Below, piece by piece: positions 55,768 to 64,000 of a stretch of DNA of 64,000 nt. The DNA lies in contig NZ_CP139141.1 of NCBI RefSeq assembly GCF_034059295.1, positions 1,905,001-1,969,000 of the forward strand. The letters run 5' to 3'. The stretch is from Pseudomonas sp. HR96. Lineage in GTDB: Bacteria > Pseudomonadota > Gammaproteobacteria > Pseudomonadales > Pseudomonadaceae. The notes under the pieces were generated by a model. It was given only the letters and a program-made list of their open reading frames with translations. It was not told where the DNA came from and did not search any database. Position numbers and translations under genes: made by a program. Numbering within the stretch: position 1 is the stretch's first letter; each line of letters begins with the position of its first letter.

Positions 55768-56591
55768 GATGGGTCCTCCACAATGAGCTGCCAGTGCGCT
55801 GGGCGTTTTTCCAGGAACGCCCGCAGGCCTTCCTGGCCTTCGCTGCTGACGCGAATGCGGGCGATGGCGTTCTCGCAGTAGCGGCGCAGCGCCGGGCTCA
55901 GTTCGCCGGGGCCGACTTCGCGCAGCAGCTCCTTGCCGGCGCGCAGGGCCTGCGGGCTGTTGCCCAGCAGCTGGTCGACCCAGTGCTGCACCCGGCCTGC
56001 CAGCTCGTCGGCCGCGCAGACTTCGGCCAGCAGGCCGAGCTCGCGCGCCTGCTCGCCATTGAAACGCTCGGCGGTGAGCAGGTAGCGGCGGGCGGCGCGC
56101 TCGCCGATGGCCTGGACCACGAACGGGCTGATCACCGCCGGGGTCAGGCCGATGCGCACTTCGGACAGGCAGAACTGCGCGTCCTGGGTGCCGATGGCCA
56201 TGTCGCAGCAGGCCACCAGGCCCAGGCCGCCACCGAATGCCGCGCCCTGTACCACGGCCAGGGTCGGGACCTTCAGGCGCGCCAGGTTGTACATCAGTTC
56301 GGCCAGCTCGCGGGCGTCGTCCAGGTTGGTCTGGAAATCCAGCTCGGCGGCCTGGCGCATCCAGGCCAGGTCCGCGCCGGCGCTGAAGTGCCGGCCACGC
56401 CCGCGCAGGATTGCGAAGCGCAGCGCCGGGTTAGCGTTGATCTGGTCGAGGGCGATGATCAGTTCGCGAATCATCTGCGCATTGAAGGCGTTGTGGGTTT
56501 CGGCACGGTCGAGCCACAGGGTGGCGAAGCCGCGCGGGTCGAGCTCGAGTTGCAGGGTGCTGAACGTGCTGCTGGGAGCGGTCATGGGCAT
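55764..56591 (-). CDS. liuC: Methylglutaconyl-CoA hydratase
   Basis: LiuC hydrates 3-methylglutaconyl-CoA to HMG-CoA. The 275-residue crotonase-fold protein has the oxyanion-hole motifs HFSAGADLAWM and VQGAAFGGGLGLVACCDMAIG, and the catalytic glutamate in LSEVRIGLTPAVISPFV. The ATG overlaps the liuB TGA (TGATG); an ATG two codons later is the alternative. Long readings extending upstream in this frame are shadows of liuB. Confidence 0.94.
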   Translation of the reverse strand: MPMTAPSSTFSTLQLELDPRGFATLWLDRAETHNAFNAQMIRELIIALDQINANPALRFAILRGRGRHFSAGADLAWMRQAAELDFQTNLDDARELAELMYNLARLKVPTLAVVQGAAFGGGLGLVACCDMAIGTQDAQFCLSEVRIGLTPAVISPFVVQAIGERAARRYLLTAERFNGEQARELGLLAEVCAADELAGRVQHWVDQLLGNSPQALRAGKELLREVGPGELSPALRRYCENAIARIRVSSEGQEGLRAFLEKRPAHWQLIVEDPS

Positions 56592-58198
56592 CACATCCGG
56601 AAGACGCCGAAGCGGGTCGCTTCGATCGGGGCATTCAACGCGGCGCTCAGCGCCAGGGCCAGCACGTCGCGGGTCTGCGCCGGGTCGATGACGCCGTCGT
56701 CCCACAGCCGCGCGCTGGAATACCAGGGGTGCGCCTGGCGCTCGTACTGCTCCAGGATCGGCTGCCTGAGGGCGGCTTCCCGGGCGCTGTCGAAGGCCTG
56801 GCCGGCCCGTTCGCTCTGCTCGCGCTTGACCTGTACCAGCACGCCGGCGGCCTGTTCGGCGCCCATCACGCCGATCCGCGCGTTGGGCCACATCCACAAG
56901 AAGCGCGGGTCGTAGGCGCGCCCGCACATGCCGTAGTTGCCGGCGCCGAAGCTGGCGCCGATGATCACCGTGAATTTCGGCACCTGGGCGCAAGCCACGG
57001 CGGTGACCAGCTTGGCGCCGTGCTTGGCGATGCCGCCGGCCTCGTATTTCTGCCCGACCATGAAGCCGGTGATGTTCTGTAGGAACAGCAGCGGGATGCC
57101 GCGCTGGCAGGCCAGCTCGATGAAGTGCGCGCCTTTCTGCGCGGCCTCGGCGAAGAGGATGCCGTTGTTGCCGAGAATGGCGATCGGCATGCCTTGCAGA
57201 TGGGCGAAGCCGCAGACCAGCGTGGTGCCGAACAGCGCCTTGAATTCGTCCAGCCGCGAATCGTCGACCAGCCGTGCAATCACTTCGCGCACGTCGAAGG
57301 GCTGGCGTGCATCGCCGGGGATCACCCCGTACAGCTCGTCGCTGGGGTAGCGCGGCGGCAGGGCCGGCTGGCGCCGCAGTTGCTCGGGCTTGTGCCAATT
57401 GAGGTTGGCCACGCAGCGCCGGGCGATGGCCAGGGCGTGGGCGTCGTCTTCGGCCAGGTGGTCGGCCACCCCCGAGGTGCGGCAGTGCAGGTCGGCGCCG
57501 CCGAGGTCTTCGGCGCTGACCACTTCGCCAGTCGCCGCCTTGACCAGTGGCGGGCCGGCCAGAAAGATAGTCGCCTGGGCGCGGACCATGATGGTTTCGT
57601 CGGACATCGCCGGCACGTAGGCGCCGCCTGCGGTGCACGAGCCCATCACCACGGCGATCTGGGGGATGCCGCGGGCGCTGAGGTTGGCCTGGTTGAAGAA
57701 GATCCGTCCGAAGTGTTCGCGGTCGGGGAAGACCTCCTCCTGGCGCGGCAGGTTGGCGCCGCCGGAATCCACCAGGTACACGCAGGGCAGACGGTTTTCC
57801 AGGGCGATGGCCTGGGCGCGCAGGTGCTTCTTCACGGTCAGCGGGTAGTACGAGCCGCCTTTGACCGTGGCATCGTTGGCCACCACCATGCACTGCACGC
57901 CTTCGATACTGCCGATGCCGGCGACCAGGCCGGCGGCCGGGACTTCTTCGCCGTACACCTCATGAGCGGCCAGTGCGCCGATTTCCAGGAACGCCGAGCC
58001 CGGGTCGAGCAGTTGCTCGATGCGCTCGCGCACCAGCAATTTACCCTTGGCGCGATGGCGCTGCTGGGCCTGCTCGCCGCCGCCCTCGGCGACCCTGGCG
58101 AGCAGTTCGCGCAGGGCATGGACCTGCTCGAGCATGCGCTGGCGGTTGTCGGCAAACTCGCCGCTGCGCGGGTTCAGGCGTGACTGAAGCACGGTCAT
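56591..58198 (-). CDS. liuB: 3-methylcrotonyl-CoA carboxylase, carboxyltransferase beta subunit
   Basis: LiuB moves the carboxyl group from LiuD biotin onto 3-methylcrotonyl-CoA. The 535-residue protein has both carboxyltransferase lobes, seen in [56 protein letters not shown], then [11 protein letters not shown] and [16 protein letters not shown]. Length is normal. It starts nine bases after liuA ends. Confidence 0.95.
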   Translation of the reverse strand: MTVLQSRLNPRSGEFADNRQRMLEQVHALRELLARVAEGGGEQAQQRHRAKGKLLVRERIEQLLDPGSAFLEIGALAAHEVYGEEVPAAGLVAGIGSIEGVQCMVVANDATVKGGSYYPLTVKKHLRAQAIALENRLPCVYLVDSGGANLPRQEEVFPDREHFGRIFFNQANLSARGIPQIAVVMGSCTAGGAYVPAMSDETIMVRAQATIFLAGPPLVKAATGEVVSAEDLGGADLHCRTSGVADHLAEDDAHALAIARRCVANLNWHKPEQLRRQPALPPRYPSDELYGVIPGDARQPFDVREVIARLVDDSRLDEFKALFGTTLVCGFAHLQGMPIAILGNNGILFAEAAQKGAHFIELACQRGIPLLFLQNITGFMVGQKYEAGGIAKHGAKLVTAVACAQVPKFTVIIGASFGAGNYGMCGRAYDPRFLWMWPNARIGVMGAEQAAGVLVQVKREQSERAGQAFDSAREAALRQPILEQYERQAHPWYSSARLWDDGVIDPAQTRDVLALALSAALNAPIEATRFGVFRM

Positions 58199-58207
58199 GG
58201 CGGTTCC

Positions 58208-59371
58208 TCAGCGGGTTTCGTTGAACAATTCGCGGCCGATCAACATGCGCCGGATCTCGCTGGTGCCGGCACCGATCTCGTACAGCTTGGCGTCGCGCAG
58301 CAACCGGCCGGCAGGGAATTCGTTGATGTAGCCATTCCCGCCCAGGATCTGAATCGCCTCCAGGGCCATCTGCGTGGCGCGTTCGGCGCTGTAGAGGATG
58401 ACCCCGGCGGCGTCCTTGCGCGTGGTCTCGCCGCGCTCGCAGGCCTGGGCCACGGCGTACAGGTAGGCGCGGCTGGCGTTTAGCTGGGTGTACATATCGG
58501 CGACCTTGCCCTGGATCAGCTGGAACTCGCCGATGCTCTGGCCGAACTGCTGGCGGTCATGGATGTAGGGCAGCACCAGGTCCAGGCAGGCCTGCATGAT
58601 GCCGGTAGGGCCGCCGGCCAGCACCACGCGCTCGTAGTCCAGGCCGCTCATCAGCACTTTGACCCCGCCGTTGAGGCCGCCCAGCAGGTTTTCGGCTGGC
58701 ACCTGGACGTCGTCGAAGAACAGCTCGCAGGTATTGGAGCCACGCATGCCGAGCTTGTCGAACTTGTTGCCGCGGGTGAAGCCCGGGCTGTCGCGTTCGA
58801 CGATGAAGGCGCTGATGCCGTGGGCGCCGCGGTCGGGCTCGGTCTTGGCGTAGATGACGTAGGTGTCGGCGTCCGGGCCGTTGGTGATCCAGGTCTTGCT
58901 GCCGTTGAGTACGAAGCGGTCGCCACGCTGCTCGGCGCGCAATTTCATGGAGACCACGTCGGAGCCGGCGTTGGGCTCGCTCATGGCCAGTGCACCGACC
59001 TGCTCGCCGCTGATCAGGCCGGGCAGGTACTTGAGCTTCTGCTCATGGCTGCCGTTGCGGTTGATCTGGTTGACGCAGAGATTGGAATGGGCGCCATAGG
59101 ACAGCGCCACCGAGGCCGAGCCGCGGCTGATCTCCTCCATGGCTACCACATGCGCCAGGTACCCCAGGCCGGCGCCGCCGTAGGCTTCGGGCACGGTAAT
59201 GCCGAGCAGGCCCATCTCGCCGAACTGGCGCCACAGGTCGCTGGGGAACAGGTTGTCGCGATCGATCTGGGCGGCGCGCGGTGCGATGCGGTCGGCCACG
59301 AAGGCCTGGACCTGGTCGCGCAGCATGTCGATGGTTTCGCCCAGGGCGAAATTGAGGGAGGGGTAGCGCAT
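58208..59371 (-). CDS. liuA: Isovaleryl-CoA dehydrogenase
   Basis: LiuA oxidises isovaleryl-CoA to 3-methylcrotonyl-CoA, passing electrons to ETF. The 387-residue acyl-CoA dehydrogenase has [16 protein letters not shown] and [25 protein letters not shown] (FAD and substrate sites), the glutamate-bearing [13 protein letters not shown] region and the C-terminal [35 protein letters not shown]. It heads the liuABCD operon, with a LiuR palindrome about 40 bases upstream. Confidence 0.95.
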   Translation of the reverse strand: MRYPSLNFALGETIDMLRDQVQAFVADRIAPRAAQIDRDNLFPSDLWRQFGEMGLLGITVPEAYGGAGLGYLAHVVAMEEISRGSASVALSYGAHSNLCVNQINRNGSHEQKLKYLPGLISGEQVGALAMSEPNAGSDVVSMKLRAEQRGDRFVLNGSKTWITNGPDADTYVIYAKTEPDRGAHGISAFIVERDSPGFTRGNKFDKLGMRGSNTCELFFDDVQVPAENLLGGLNGGVKVLMSGLDYERVVLAGGPTGIMQACLDLVLPYIHDRQQFGQSIGEFQLIQGKVADMYTQLNASRAYLYAVAQACERGETTRKDAAGVILYSAERATQMALEAIQILGGNGYINEFPAGRLLRDAKLYEIGAGTSEIRRMLIGRELFNETR

Positions 59372-59409
59372 GGGGCACCTGAATTGTAGTTATGGGCGGT
59401 GGCTTACCT

Positions 59410-59423
59410 TTACGTTAACGTAA
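59410..59423. promoter_or_regulatory. LiuR-type operator before liuA
   Basis: TTACGTTAACGTAA is a perfect palindrome 39 bases upstream of the liuA ATG. Its ACGTTAACGT core is shared with the longer palindrome before liuR, so the same MerR-type regulator probably binds both. Confidence 0.75.
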
Positions 59424-59503
59424 TGCTGCGGGTGAGGGGTTGTCAAGTTGGGTGAGGGAGGGGGAATGGGAGAGGCAAACCGGAACCGGAACCCCAGACA
59501 GCA

Positions 59504-59875
59504 CCAAGGGGAGCCTGGGCTCCCCTTGGAAAGATTGCTGCGCGTGCTCTTTTTTTATTATTGAGGGGCGGACTGTTCTTGTTGTTGTCGACCGTGACCC
59601 TGTGTAGCGGTAGTGTGCGACCCCCAGTCGGGGGTCAAGAGCAAACGTATTTTTTTGAACGCTGACCTGCTTTCATCCACTGATCCAACCGATTCGGACG
59701 CTACCTCGGGGTAGTTTTATTGTTCTCTGTCCGGTTGCGAGGGGCGACCCTCTGAAAAGCAAACCTTCTTCAAAAAAATCTGTTAGCTGCGCCTCTGTCG
59801 CGTTTGTTCTTGTTATGTCAGAGCCGTTTCGTCTTATTTTTATTAGGTGTTCTACATTTTTTATTCTTGTTGTAC
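59504..59875 (-). ncRNA. crcY: CrcY-type small RNA (Hfq/Crc decoy)
   Basis: On the minus strand this 370-base non-coding stretch has repeated A-rich motifs of the AAnAAnAA kind that bind Hfq/Crc: about 59856-59874 (ACAACAAGAATAAAAAA), 59832-59846, 59803-59816 (ATAACAAGAACAAAC), 59714-59726, 59574-59588 (ACAACAACAAGAACA) and 59548-59563. It starts after a sigma-54 promoter and ends at a perfect 11-base stem (59504-59529). In P. putida, CrcY is about this size and lies beside mvaB, as here. CrcZ/CrcY titrate Hfq-Crc and relieve carbon catabolite repression under CbrAB control. Confidence 0.85.
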
Positions 59876-59885
59876 CAAAGCTATA

Positions 59886-59900
59886 GCAGCGCCCGTGCCA
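59886..59900 (-). promoter_or_regulatory. Sigma-54 promoter of the CrcY-type RNA
   Basis: On the minus strand TGGCACG-N4-CTGC gives the exact GG-N10-GC arrangement required by sigma-54 (GG at 59899-59898, GC at 59887-59886), close to the consensus TGGCACG-N4-TTGC. The expected start is about 11 bases further on. Confidence 0.85.
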
Positions 59901-59983
59901 ACTTTTCAAAAATCCTTGTAAATCAATGCTTTGGTTATTTTGTTCGGTGCGACATCGGGTCGCAGCGCGCTGATCTGTTTCCG

Positions 59984-60024
59984 TGTTACCCGTTTGGGGC
60001 CTGCGACAAATCAGCGCGGTAACA
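59984..60024. promoter_or_regulatory. Candidate CbrB half-sites upstream of the CrcY-type RNA
   Basis: TGTTAC (59984-59989) and GTAACA (60019-60024) are inverted half-sites 29 bases apart, 84-138 bases upstream of the predicted RNA start; a third GTTAC lies nearby inside the end of mvaB. CbrB is known to bind TGTTAC/GTAACA subsites at crc RNA promoters, but with shorter spacing, so the exact pairing is uncertain. Confidence 0.6.
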
Positions 60025-60031
60025 CTATGTG

Positions 60032-60937
60032 TCAGAGAGCGTTACCGTGCAAGGCCTGGCCGACGCGTGACCCGTTGCGCCGCTCCAGCACGGCACTAAT
60101 GCGTTGTCCGGCTGCTGCGAGCAGGGGCAGGTCGATGCCGGTATGGATGCCCAGGCCGTGCAGCAGGTAGACCAGGTCTTCGCTGGCCAGGTTGCCCGTG
60201 GCCCCCTTGGCATAGGGGCAACCGCCCAGCCCGGCGACCGAGCTGTCGAACACGGCAATGCCCTCCAGCAGGCTGGCATAGACGTTCGCCAGCGCCTGGC
60301 CGTAGGTGTCGTGGAAGTGCCCGGCCAGCTGCGCGCGTGGCACGCGGCGGGCCACCACCTCGAGCAGGTGGCGAGTGCTGCCAGCGGTGCCGACGCCGAT
60401 GGTGTCGCCCAGCGAGATCTCGTAGCAGCCCATGTCGTACAGTTGCCCGGCCACGGCGGCCACCTGTTGCGGGTCGATTTCGCCCTCGTATGGGCAGCCC
60501 AGCACGCAGGACACGTAGCCGCGCACGGCCACGCCCTGGGCGCGGGCGGCGTGCAGCACCGGCTCGAAGCGCTGCAGGCTGGCGGCGATCGAGCAGTTGA
60601 TATTGCGCTGGGAAAAGGCCTCGGAAGCCGCGGCGAACACCGCCACCTCGCGCACGCCTGCCGCCATGGCCTGTTCGAAGCCTTGCAGGTTGGGGGTCAG
60701 CGCACTGTAGGTGACGCCGGGGGCGCGGCGGATGGCGGCGAACACCTCGGCCGAGCCGGCCATCTGCGGCACCCAGCGCGGCGAGACGAAACTGCCCACT
60801 TCAATGGCGCCCAGGCCGGCATCACCCAGGTCGTCGACCAGGCGTACCTTGTCCGCCACGGCAATGACCCGGGCTTCGTTCTGCAGGCCATCACGGGGCC
60901 CTACCTCGACCAAGCGTACGTGCGCGGGAAGATTCAT
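60032..60937 (-). CDS. mvaB: Hydroxymethylglutaryl-CoA lyase
   Basis: MvaB (LiuE) splits HMG-CoA into acetoacetate and acetyl-CoA, the last leucine-specific step. The 301-residue TIM-barrel protein has the catalytic start VEVGPRDGLQNE, SFVSPRWVPQM, the SCVLGCPYEG cysteine motif, HFHDTYGQALANVY (metal histidines) and the signature GLGGCPYAKGATGNLASEDLVYLL. Its ATG overlaps the liuR stop (TGATG), so the two are co-translated. A CrcY-type RNA gene lies just downstream. Confidence 0.96.
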   Translation of the reverse strand: MNLPAHVRLVEVGPRDGLQNEARVIAVADKVRLVDDLGDAGLGAIEVGSFVSPRWVPQMAGSAEVFAAIRRAPGVTYSALTPNLQGFEQAMAAGVREVAVFAAASEAFSQRNINCSIAASLQRFEPVLHAARAQGVAVRGYVSCVLGCPYEGEIDPQQVAAVAGQLYDMGCYEISLGDTIGVGTAGSTRHLLEVVARRVPRAQLAGHFHDTYGQALANVYASLLEGIAVFDSSVAGLGGCPYAKGATGNLASEDLVYLLHGLGIHTGIDLPLLAAAGQRISAVLERRNGSRVGQALHGNAL

Positions 60938-61341
60938 CAGGGCACCTCAAGAGGTTGTGCGCCGGGGTTGCCCTGGGCCAGCGCTTGCTGGCAACGCTCC
61001 TCGGCGGTGTCGAGCTCCAGCTGCATCTGCTGGATATCGAGCAATTGCTGCTGCAGCTGCCCGCGCCGCTCGGCGATCTTCTCCAGCATGCTGGTCAGCT
61101 GGCGATGGTTGCCACCGGCCGGGTCGTACAGGCTGATCAACTCCTTGCATTCGGCCAGCGAGAAGCCGATGCGCTTGCCGCGCAAAATCAGCTTGAGGGT
61201 GACCTTGTCGCGGGCGCTGTAAATGCGCTCCTGACCACGGCGCTGTGGCGCCAGCAGGCCTTGCTCTTCATAGAAGCGGATGGCGCGGGTGGTGATGTCC
61301 AGTTCCCGGGACAGGTCGGAAATGCTGTAGGTCAGGCTCAT
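60937..61341 (-). CDS. liuR: MerR-family regulator of leucine/isovalerate catabolism
   Basis: The 134-residue protein has a MerR winged-helix head (YSISDLSRELDITTRAIRFYEEQGLLAPQRRGQERIYS, residues 4-41), then RGKRIGFSLAECKELISLYD and a long dimerising coiled coil (about 80-125). This is the length of LiuR-type MerR proteins without an effector domain. It is transcribed with mvaB and lies next to two matching palindromes, one before itself and one before liuA. The start is the ATG of MSLTYSI; upstream in-frame codons are not conserved. Confidence 0.9.
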   Translation of the reverse strand: MSLTYSISDLSRELDITTRAIRFYEEQGLLAPQRRGQERIYSARDKVTLKLILRGKRIGFSLAECKELISLYDPAGGNHRQLTSMLEKIAERRGQLQQQLLDIQQMQLELDTAEERCQQALAQGNPGAQPLEVP

Positions 61342-61380
61342 GATCGGCTCGCAGGGGCTGTTGCCCCCTAAGCTAGGTCT

Positions 61381-61400
61381 GCTTGACGTTAACGTCAAGC
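61381..61400. promoter_or_regulatory. LiuR-type operator before liuR
   Basis: TTGACGTTAACGTCAA with flanking GC pairs forms a perfect 20-base palindrome centred 50 bases upstream of the liuR ATG. Its core is shared with the site at 59410-59423. It also contains TTGACG, which could serve as a -35 box. It fits the published LiuR consensus and suggests autoregulation. Confidence 0.8.
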
Positions 61401-61488
61401 GGCTACATAGATAACGCCTGCCGGGCACCGATGAGCGCTGCAATAGCGGCCTCTGCGCCGTTGCGCGCTCGACATGGAAGTGACCCCG

Positions 61489-64000
61489 ATGAACGCCCAC
61501 TCGCCCGGCGATGCCCGCAACCCTGCCTATCACCTGCTGTTCGGCAGCCTGTCCATGGACCTCGAAGCGCATTGGCGCGAGGCCGCGCTGAGTCGTCAGC
61601 GGGCCTTACTGCAGGCGTTGCTCGACCGCGACCCGACGTCAATCGACCACCTGCGTACCGCGCAACGGCAGCTGCGTGCCGCCGATGTTGCGGCTCGGGC
61701 GGCCGCGCGGCAGTTGTTGGCGCTGCCCACACTGTGGCAGATCGTCGGGGTCGGCCATCCGGCGTTCGACAGCCTGGTTGCAGCGCGCGGCCAGGGCCTG
61801 CTGGCGGAGGCGCGGATGCAGGCCGCCCTGGGCCTGCTGGACAGCACCGCGCTGAGCCGGGTCGAGGCCTGGGTCGCGGGTACCTTGCGCGAACATGACC
61901 AGGTCTACCAGGTGGCGCACAGCCGCGACGGCAGGCGCGAGTACCTGCAGGGCGTGCTGGTGTTGTCATCGAGCCAGGCAGATGCCCCGGCCTTGTTGTA
62001 TTGGCCCGGCAGCAGCGGCGGCCTGCAGGTGTTCGACGCCGGCGCCGCCTTGCGCGAGGCGTTGCAGCACGGCGATGCCGAGTTGCTGCTGTTGCCGCTG
62101 GCGGCCAACCATTTCGCCAACAGCGTGCGCGCGCAGTGGCAGGAGGTGCAGGCGCGCGCCTCGGCAATCCAGCGTGGCGAGCGCTGGTACGACGACGCCC
62201 CCAGCCGCCAGGAGTCTTTGGAGCGCCTGCGCCTGGAGGCCGGCGAAGACTTTGCCGTCGGCCTGCAGCCGGCGCGCACCCGCGCCTTGGCGCAGACCCT
62301 GGAAGAAGTGCGCAGCGGTCTGCTGGCCGAAGCCGTGCCGAGCTGGTGGTGGCAGCTGCCGCTGGTCGACCGTGCCGCCATGGGGGAAACCCTGAGCGCC
62401 TATGTCAAGGCGCAACGCGAGAGCGAGGCGCTGCTGCAACGCGACCTGCCCGCGCGCGCGCAGCTGGTGCGGCGCTTGATCGATGGCCGCCTCATCGAGG
62501 CCTTTGACGCCGTTGGCGTTTGGCAGGTGGAGCTGGACCTGCCCCGCGAGGTCACCTTCGACAAGCAGCCCATCGCCGGTTCCGGGGCGCCCGGGGTGCC
62601 AGTGCGGCGGTTACCGCGGCCGAGCACCGAGCGCGAGCGCCTGAGCCTCGATCAGTTCGCCCTGGAAGGCGTGGACGATGCCATGAAGCTGCGTCTGGAC
62701 TATTTGCAGCTGTCGGTCGAAGCCAGCGACGATGCCACCCGCCAGGCACTGAACAAGGGCATCGACAAAGCCTGGCTGGTAGCCACCGTCGAGCAGCTGG
62801 ACGTCGCCCAGGCTTATGAAGATGCCTTGGTCAATGCATTTCTGGCCATGCCTGGGGAAGATACCGAGGCCGCGCGCAAGCGGCGCGCCTGCATCGCCGC
62901 ACCCTGGCTGCACCGCCTGCAGTGGCAGGCGTCCAGTGCCCTGGCGCGCGGGCTGATAGAGGAGCAGGGCTGGCAGATGGTGCACTGCGCGCTGCACGGC
63001 CAGACCCCCGCTGACTGGCAACCGGACGGCTGGCAGCTGACGATGTGCACGGCCACGCTCAGCTCCGGTTCATGGGCCGGGCTGGACCAGGACAGCGTTG
63101 GCCTGGCGGGTGTCATGCTGCTGCAGGAGCGCCAGTCCGGGGTAACGGTGCTGTATCAACCGGATGCGCCCGACGGCCGCGATTTCATCCAGTACGCCAC
63201 GCTCGACGCGGCCTGCCAGGGCCTGGCGCAGATGGCCGTGAACAGCCGACACCTGGACTACCTGGCAGGTCGCCCGGTGGAGGGCGAGCCGACGGCCCAT
63301 GCCGGCTATCTGCGTGAGGCGCAGCGCAACAACTTCGCCAACTTCATCAAACCCGGCCCGGCCTGGCCGGCGACCACCTCGCTGGCTCAGCACCAGGCCA
63401 ATGTCCATATGGGCCGACTGCTGCGCAGCCACCGCTCGACCTCGCGCTCGCAGGCCCAATCGTATCTGCAAGAGGCGGCCGTTCAGCACGGCGCGGTGTT
63501 CGACTACGTCAGGATCGCCCTGGGCCTGGTGCCCTTCGTGGGCGTGGCGGTCAGCGTGCATGACGGCTGGAACAGCGCCAATGCCGCCGTCGCGGCGTTT
63601 CTCGCAGGCCGTCCGGGCGAGGGTCTGGACCATATCGAGTCGCTGCTGCTGAGCGTCATCGATGCCGGCATGGACGTGGCGCCAGGGGTGGTCGCCGGGC
63701 GCCCGCTGCGGGCGCGTTTGCGCGCGCGACTGCGCCAGCAACGGCACAACGTAGCCGCCGTGCAGCGCGCCGACCAACCGGCGCTGTCACGTTTTCACGG
63801 GTATGAAAGCACGGTCAACCTCAAGGGGCTGGCGCCGGGCACGCTGGGCCGTTACCGCGGCATCTACCGCCATGCCGACGGCGATTTCATCTTCCAGGAC
63901 GGCCGAACCTGTCGCGTGCAATGGGATGAAGGCCGGGCCTTGTGGCGTCTGGCGGCGACCTCGCACAAGGGCTACCGGCAGGCCCTGGCCCTGGATGACG
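61489..64000 (+). CDS. Large dermonecrotic-toxin-like protein (5' part)
   Basis: An uninterrupted frame of 837 codons runs from ATG 61489, eight bases after GGAAG, to the window edge. It begins MNAHSPGDARNPAYHLLFGSLSM. Near residue 680 a glycine-rich hydrophobic stretch (RIALGLVPFVGVAVSVHDGWNSANAAVAAFL) is followed by GEGLDHIESLLLSVIDAGMD. From about 765, FHGYESTVNLKGL, YRHADGDFIFQDG and SHKGYRQALALDD follow. This order is that of the very large DUF6543 / dermonecrotic-toxin-domain proteins of plant- and insect-associated Pseudomonas. The C-terminal activity lies beyond the window. No signal peptide is seen. Effector status is inferred. Confidence 0.72.
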   Translation, partial: MNAHSPGDARNPAYHLLFGSLSMDLEAHWREAALSRQRALLQALLDRDPTSIDHLRTAQRQLRAADVAARAAARQLLALPTLWQIVGVGHPAFDSLVAARGQGLLAEARMQAALGLLDSTALSRVEAWVAGTLREHDQVYQVAHSRDGRREYLQGVLVLSSSQADAPALLYWPGSSGGLQVFDAGAALREALQHGDAELLLLPLAANHFANSVRAQWQEVQARASAIQRGERWYDDAPSRQESLERLRLEAGEDFAVGLQPARTRALAQTLEEVRSGLLAEAVPSWWWQLPLVDRAAMGETLSAYVKAQRESEALLQRDLPARAQLVRRLIDGRLIEAFDAVGVWQVELDLPREVTFDKQPIAGSGAPGVPVRRLPRPSTERERLSLDQFALEGVDDAMKLRLDYLQLSVEASDDATRQALNKGIDKAWLVATVEQLDVAQAYEDALVNAFLAMPGEDTEAARKRRACIAAPWLHRLQWQASSALARGLIEEQGWQMVHCALHGQTPADWQPDGWQLTMCTATLSSGSWAGLDQDSVGLAGVMLLQERQSGVTVLYQPDAPDGRDFIQYATLDAACQGLAQMAVNSRHLDYLAGRPVEGEPTAHAGYLREAQRNNFANFIKPGPAWPATTSLAQHQANVHMGRLLRSHRSTSRSQAQSYLQEAAVQHGAVFDYVRIALGLVPFVGVAVSVHDGWNSANAAVAAFLAGRPGEGLDHIESLLLSVIDAGMDVAPGVVAGRPLRARLRARLRQQRHNVAAVQRADQPALSRFHGYESTVNLKGLAPGTLGRYRGIYRHADGDFIFQDGRTCRVQWDEGRALWRLAATSHKGYRQALALDD

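Noticed and set aside
59673..59909. Minus-strand 78-codon frame between liuA and mvaB
   Set aside because: It lies within the CrcY-type RNA and starts before its promoter ends; the region's features are those of a non-coding RNA.
59804..60022. Plus-strand 72-codon frame in the same gap
   Set aside because: No ribosome site or family; it is antisense to the sRNA promoter and its A-rich motifs, read as Phe/Leu-rich codons.

Overview
The window is high-GC chromosomal DNA from a fluorescent Pseudomonas, most like the P. putida / P. entomophila group. The reasons are the gene order tig-clpP-clpX-lon-hupB-ppiD, the yejABEF-mltD-gloB-rnhA-dnaQ block, a liu leucine-degradation cluster next to a Crc-titrating small RNA, a PrrF-type iron small RNA and short REP/REPIN palindromes. 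Species assignment is inference; no database was consulted.

Layout. 1-6.7 kb: the 3' end of a DHA2 drug exporter, then lpxH-ppiB, glnS, cysS and folD. 6.8-7.35 kb: a tRNA-Arg/His/Leu operon. 7.4-10.75 kb: a decayed prophage beside tRNA-Leu (integrase stump, tail-fibre stump, frameshifted lysin-like gene) that still carries an intact O-antigen-type acyltransferase. 10.8-22 kb: a bacteriophytochrome kinase followed by the chaperone/protease block tig, clpP, clpX, lon, hupB, ppiD, with a heat-shock-type promoter before lon. 22-30 kb: a Yej-type peptide ABC importer, the MltD lytic transglycosylase and glyoxalase II. 30-38.4 kb: a methyltransferase, rnhA, dnaQ, an acetyltransferase, a LysR regulator, a YebC-family protein, a leucine-rich-repeat protein kinase and an acyl-CoA synthetase. 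38.4-42.7 kb: zapE, then an ECF sigma/anti-sigma pair facing a membrane-anchored catalase and a cytochrome b561. The two units share a matched pair of divergent promoters.

42.8-51.8 kb is the most unusual region. A large VasX-type (BTH_I2691-like) type VI secretion effector with a membrane-active C-terminal half is followed by six tandem paralogues of a two-helix membrane protein (DUF6708-like), probably immunity proteins. A decayed second copy of the effector's extreme C-terminus lies between paralogues 2 and 3. The DNA becomes markedly AT-rich inside the effector gene and stays so to the end of the array. This suggests a toxin-tip/immunity locus that grows by importing or duplicating tip-plus-immunity cassettes.

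51.8-61.4 kb: an M14 carboxypeptidase, a PrrF-like sRNA behind a Fur box, an Lrp-family regulator, and the leucine/isovalerate cluster liuR-mvaB-(CrcY-like sRNA)-liuA-liuB-liuC-liuD, with two LiuR-type palindromes. The CrcY-like RNA has a sigma-54 promoter and several A-rich Hfq motifs. The right edge is the first 837 codons of a large dermonecrotic-toxin-like gene that runs off the window.
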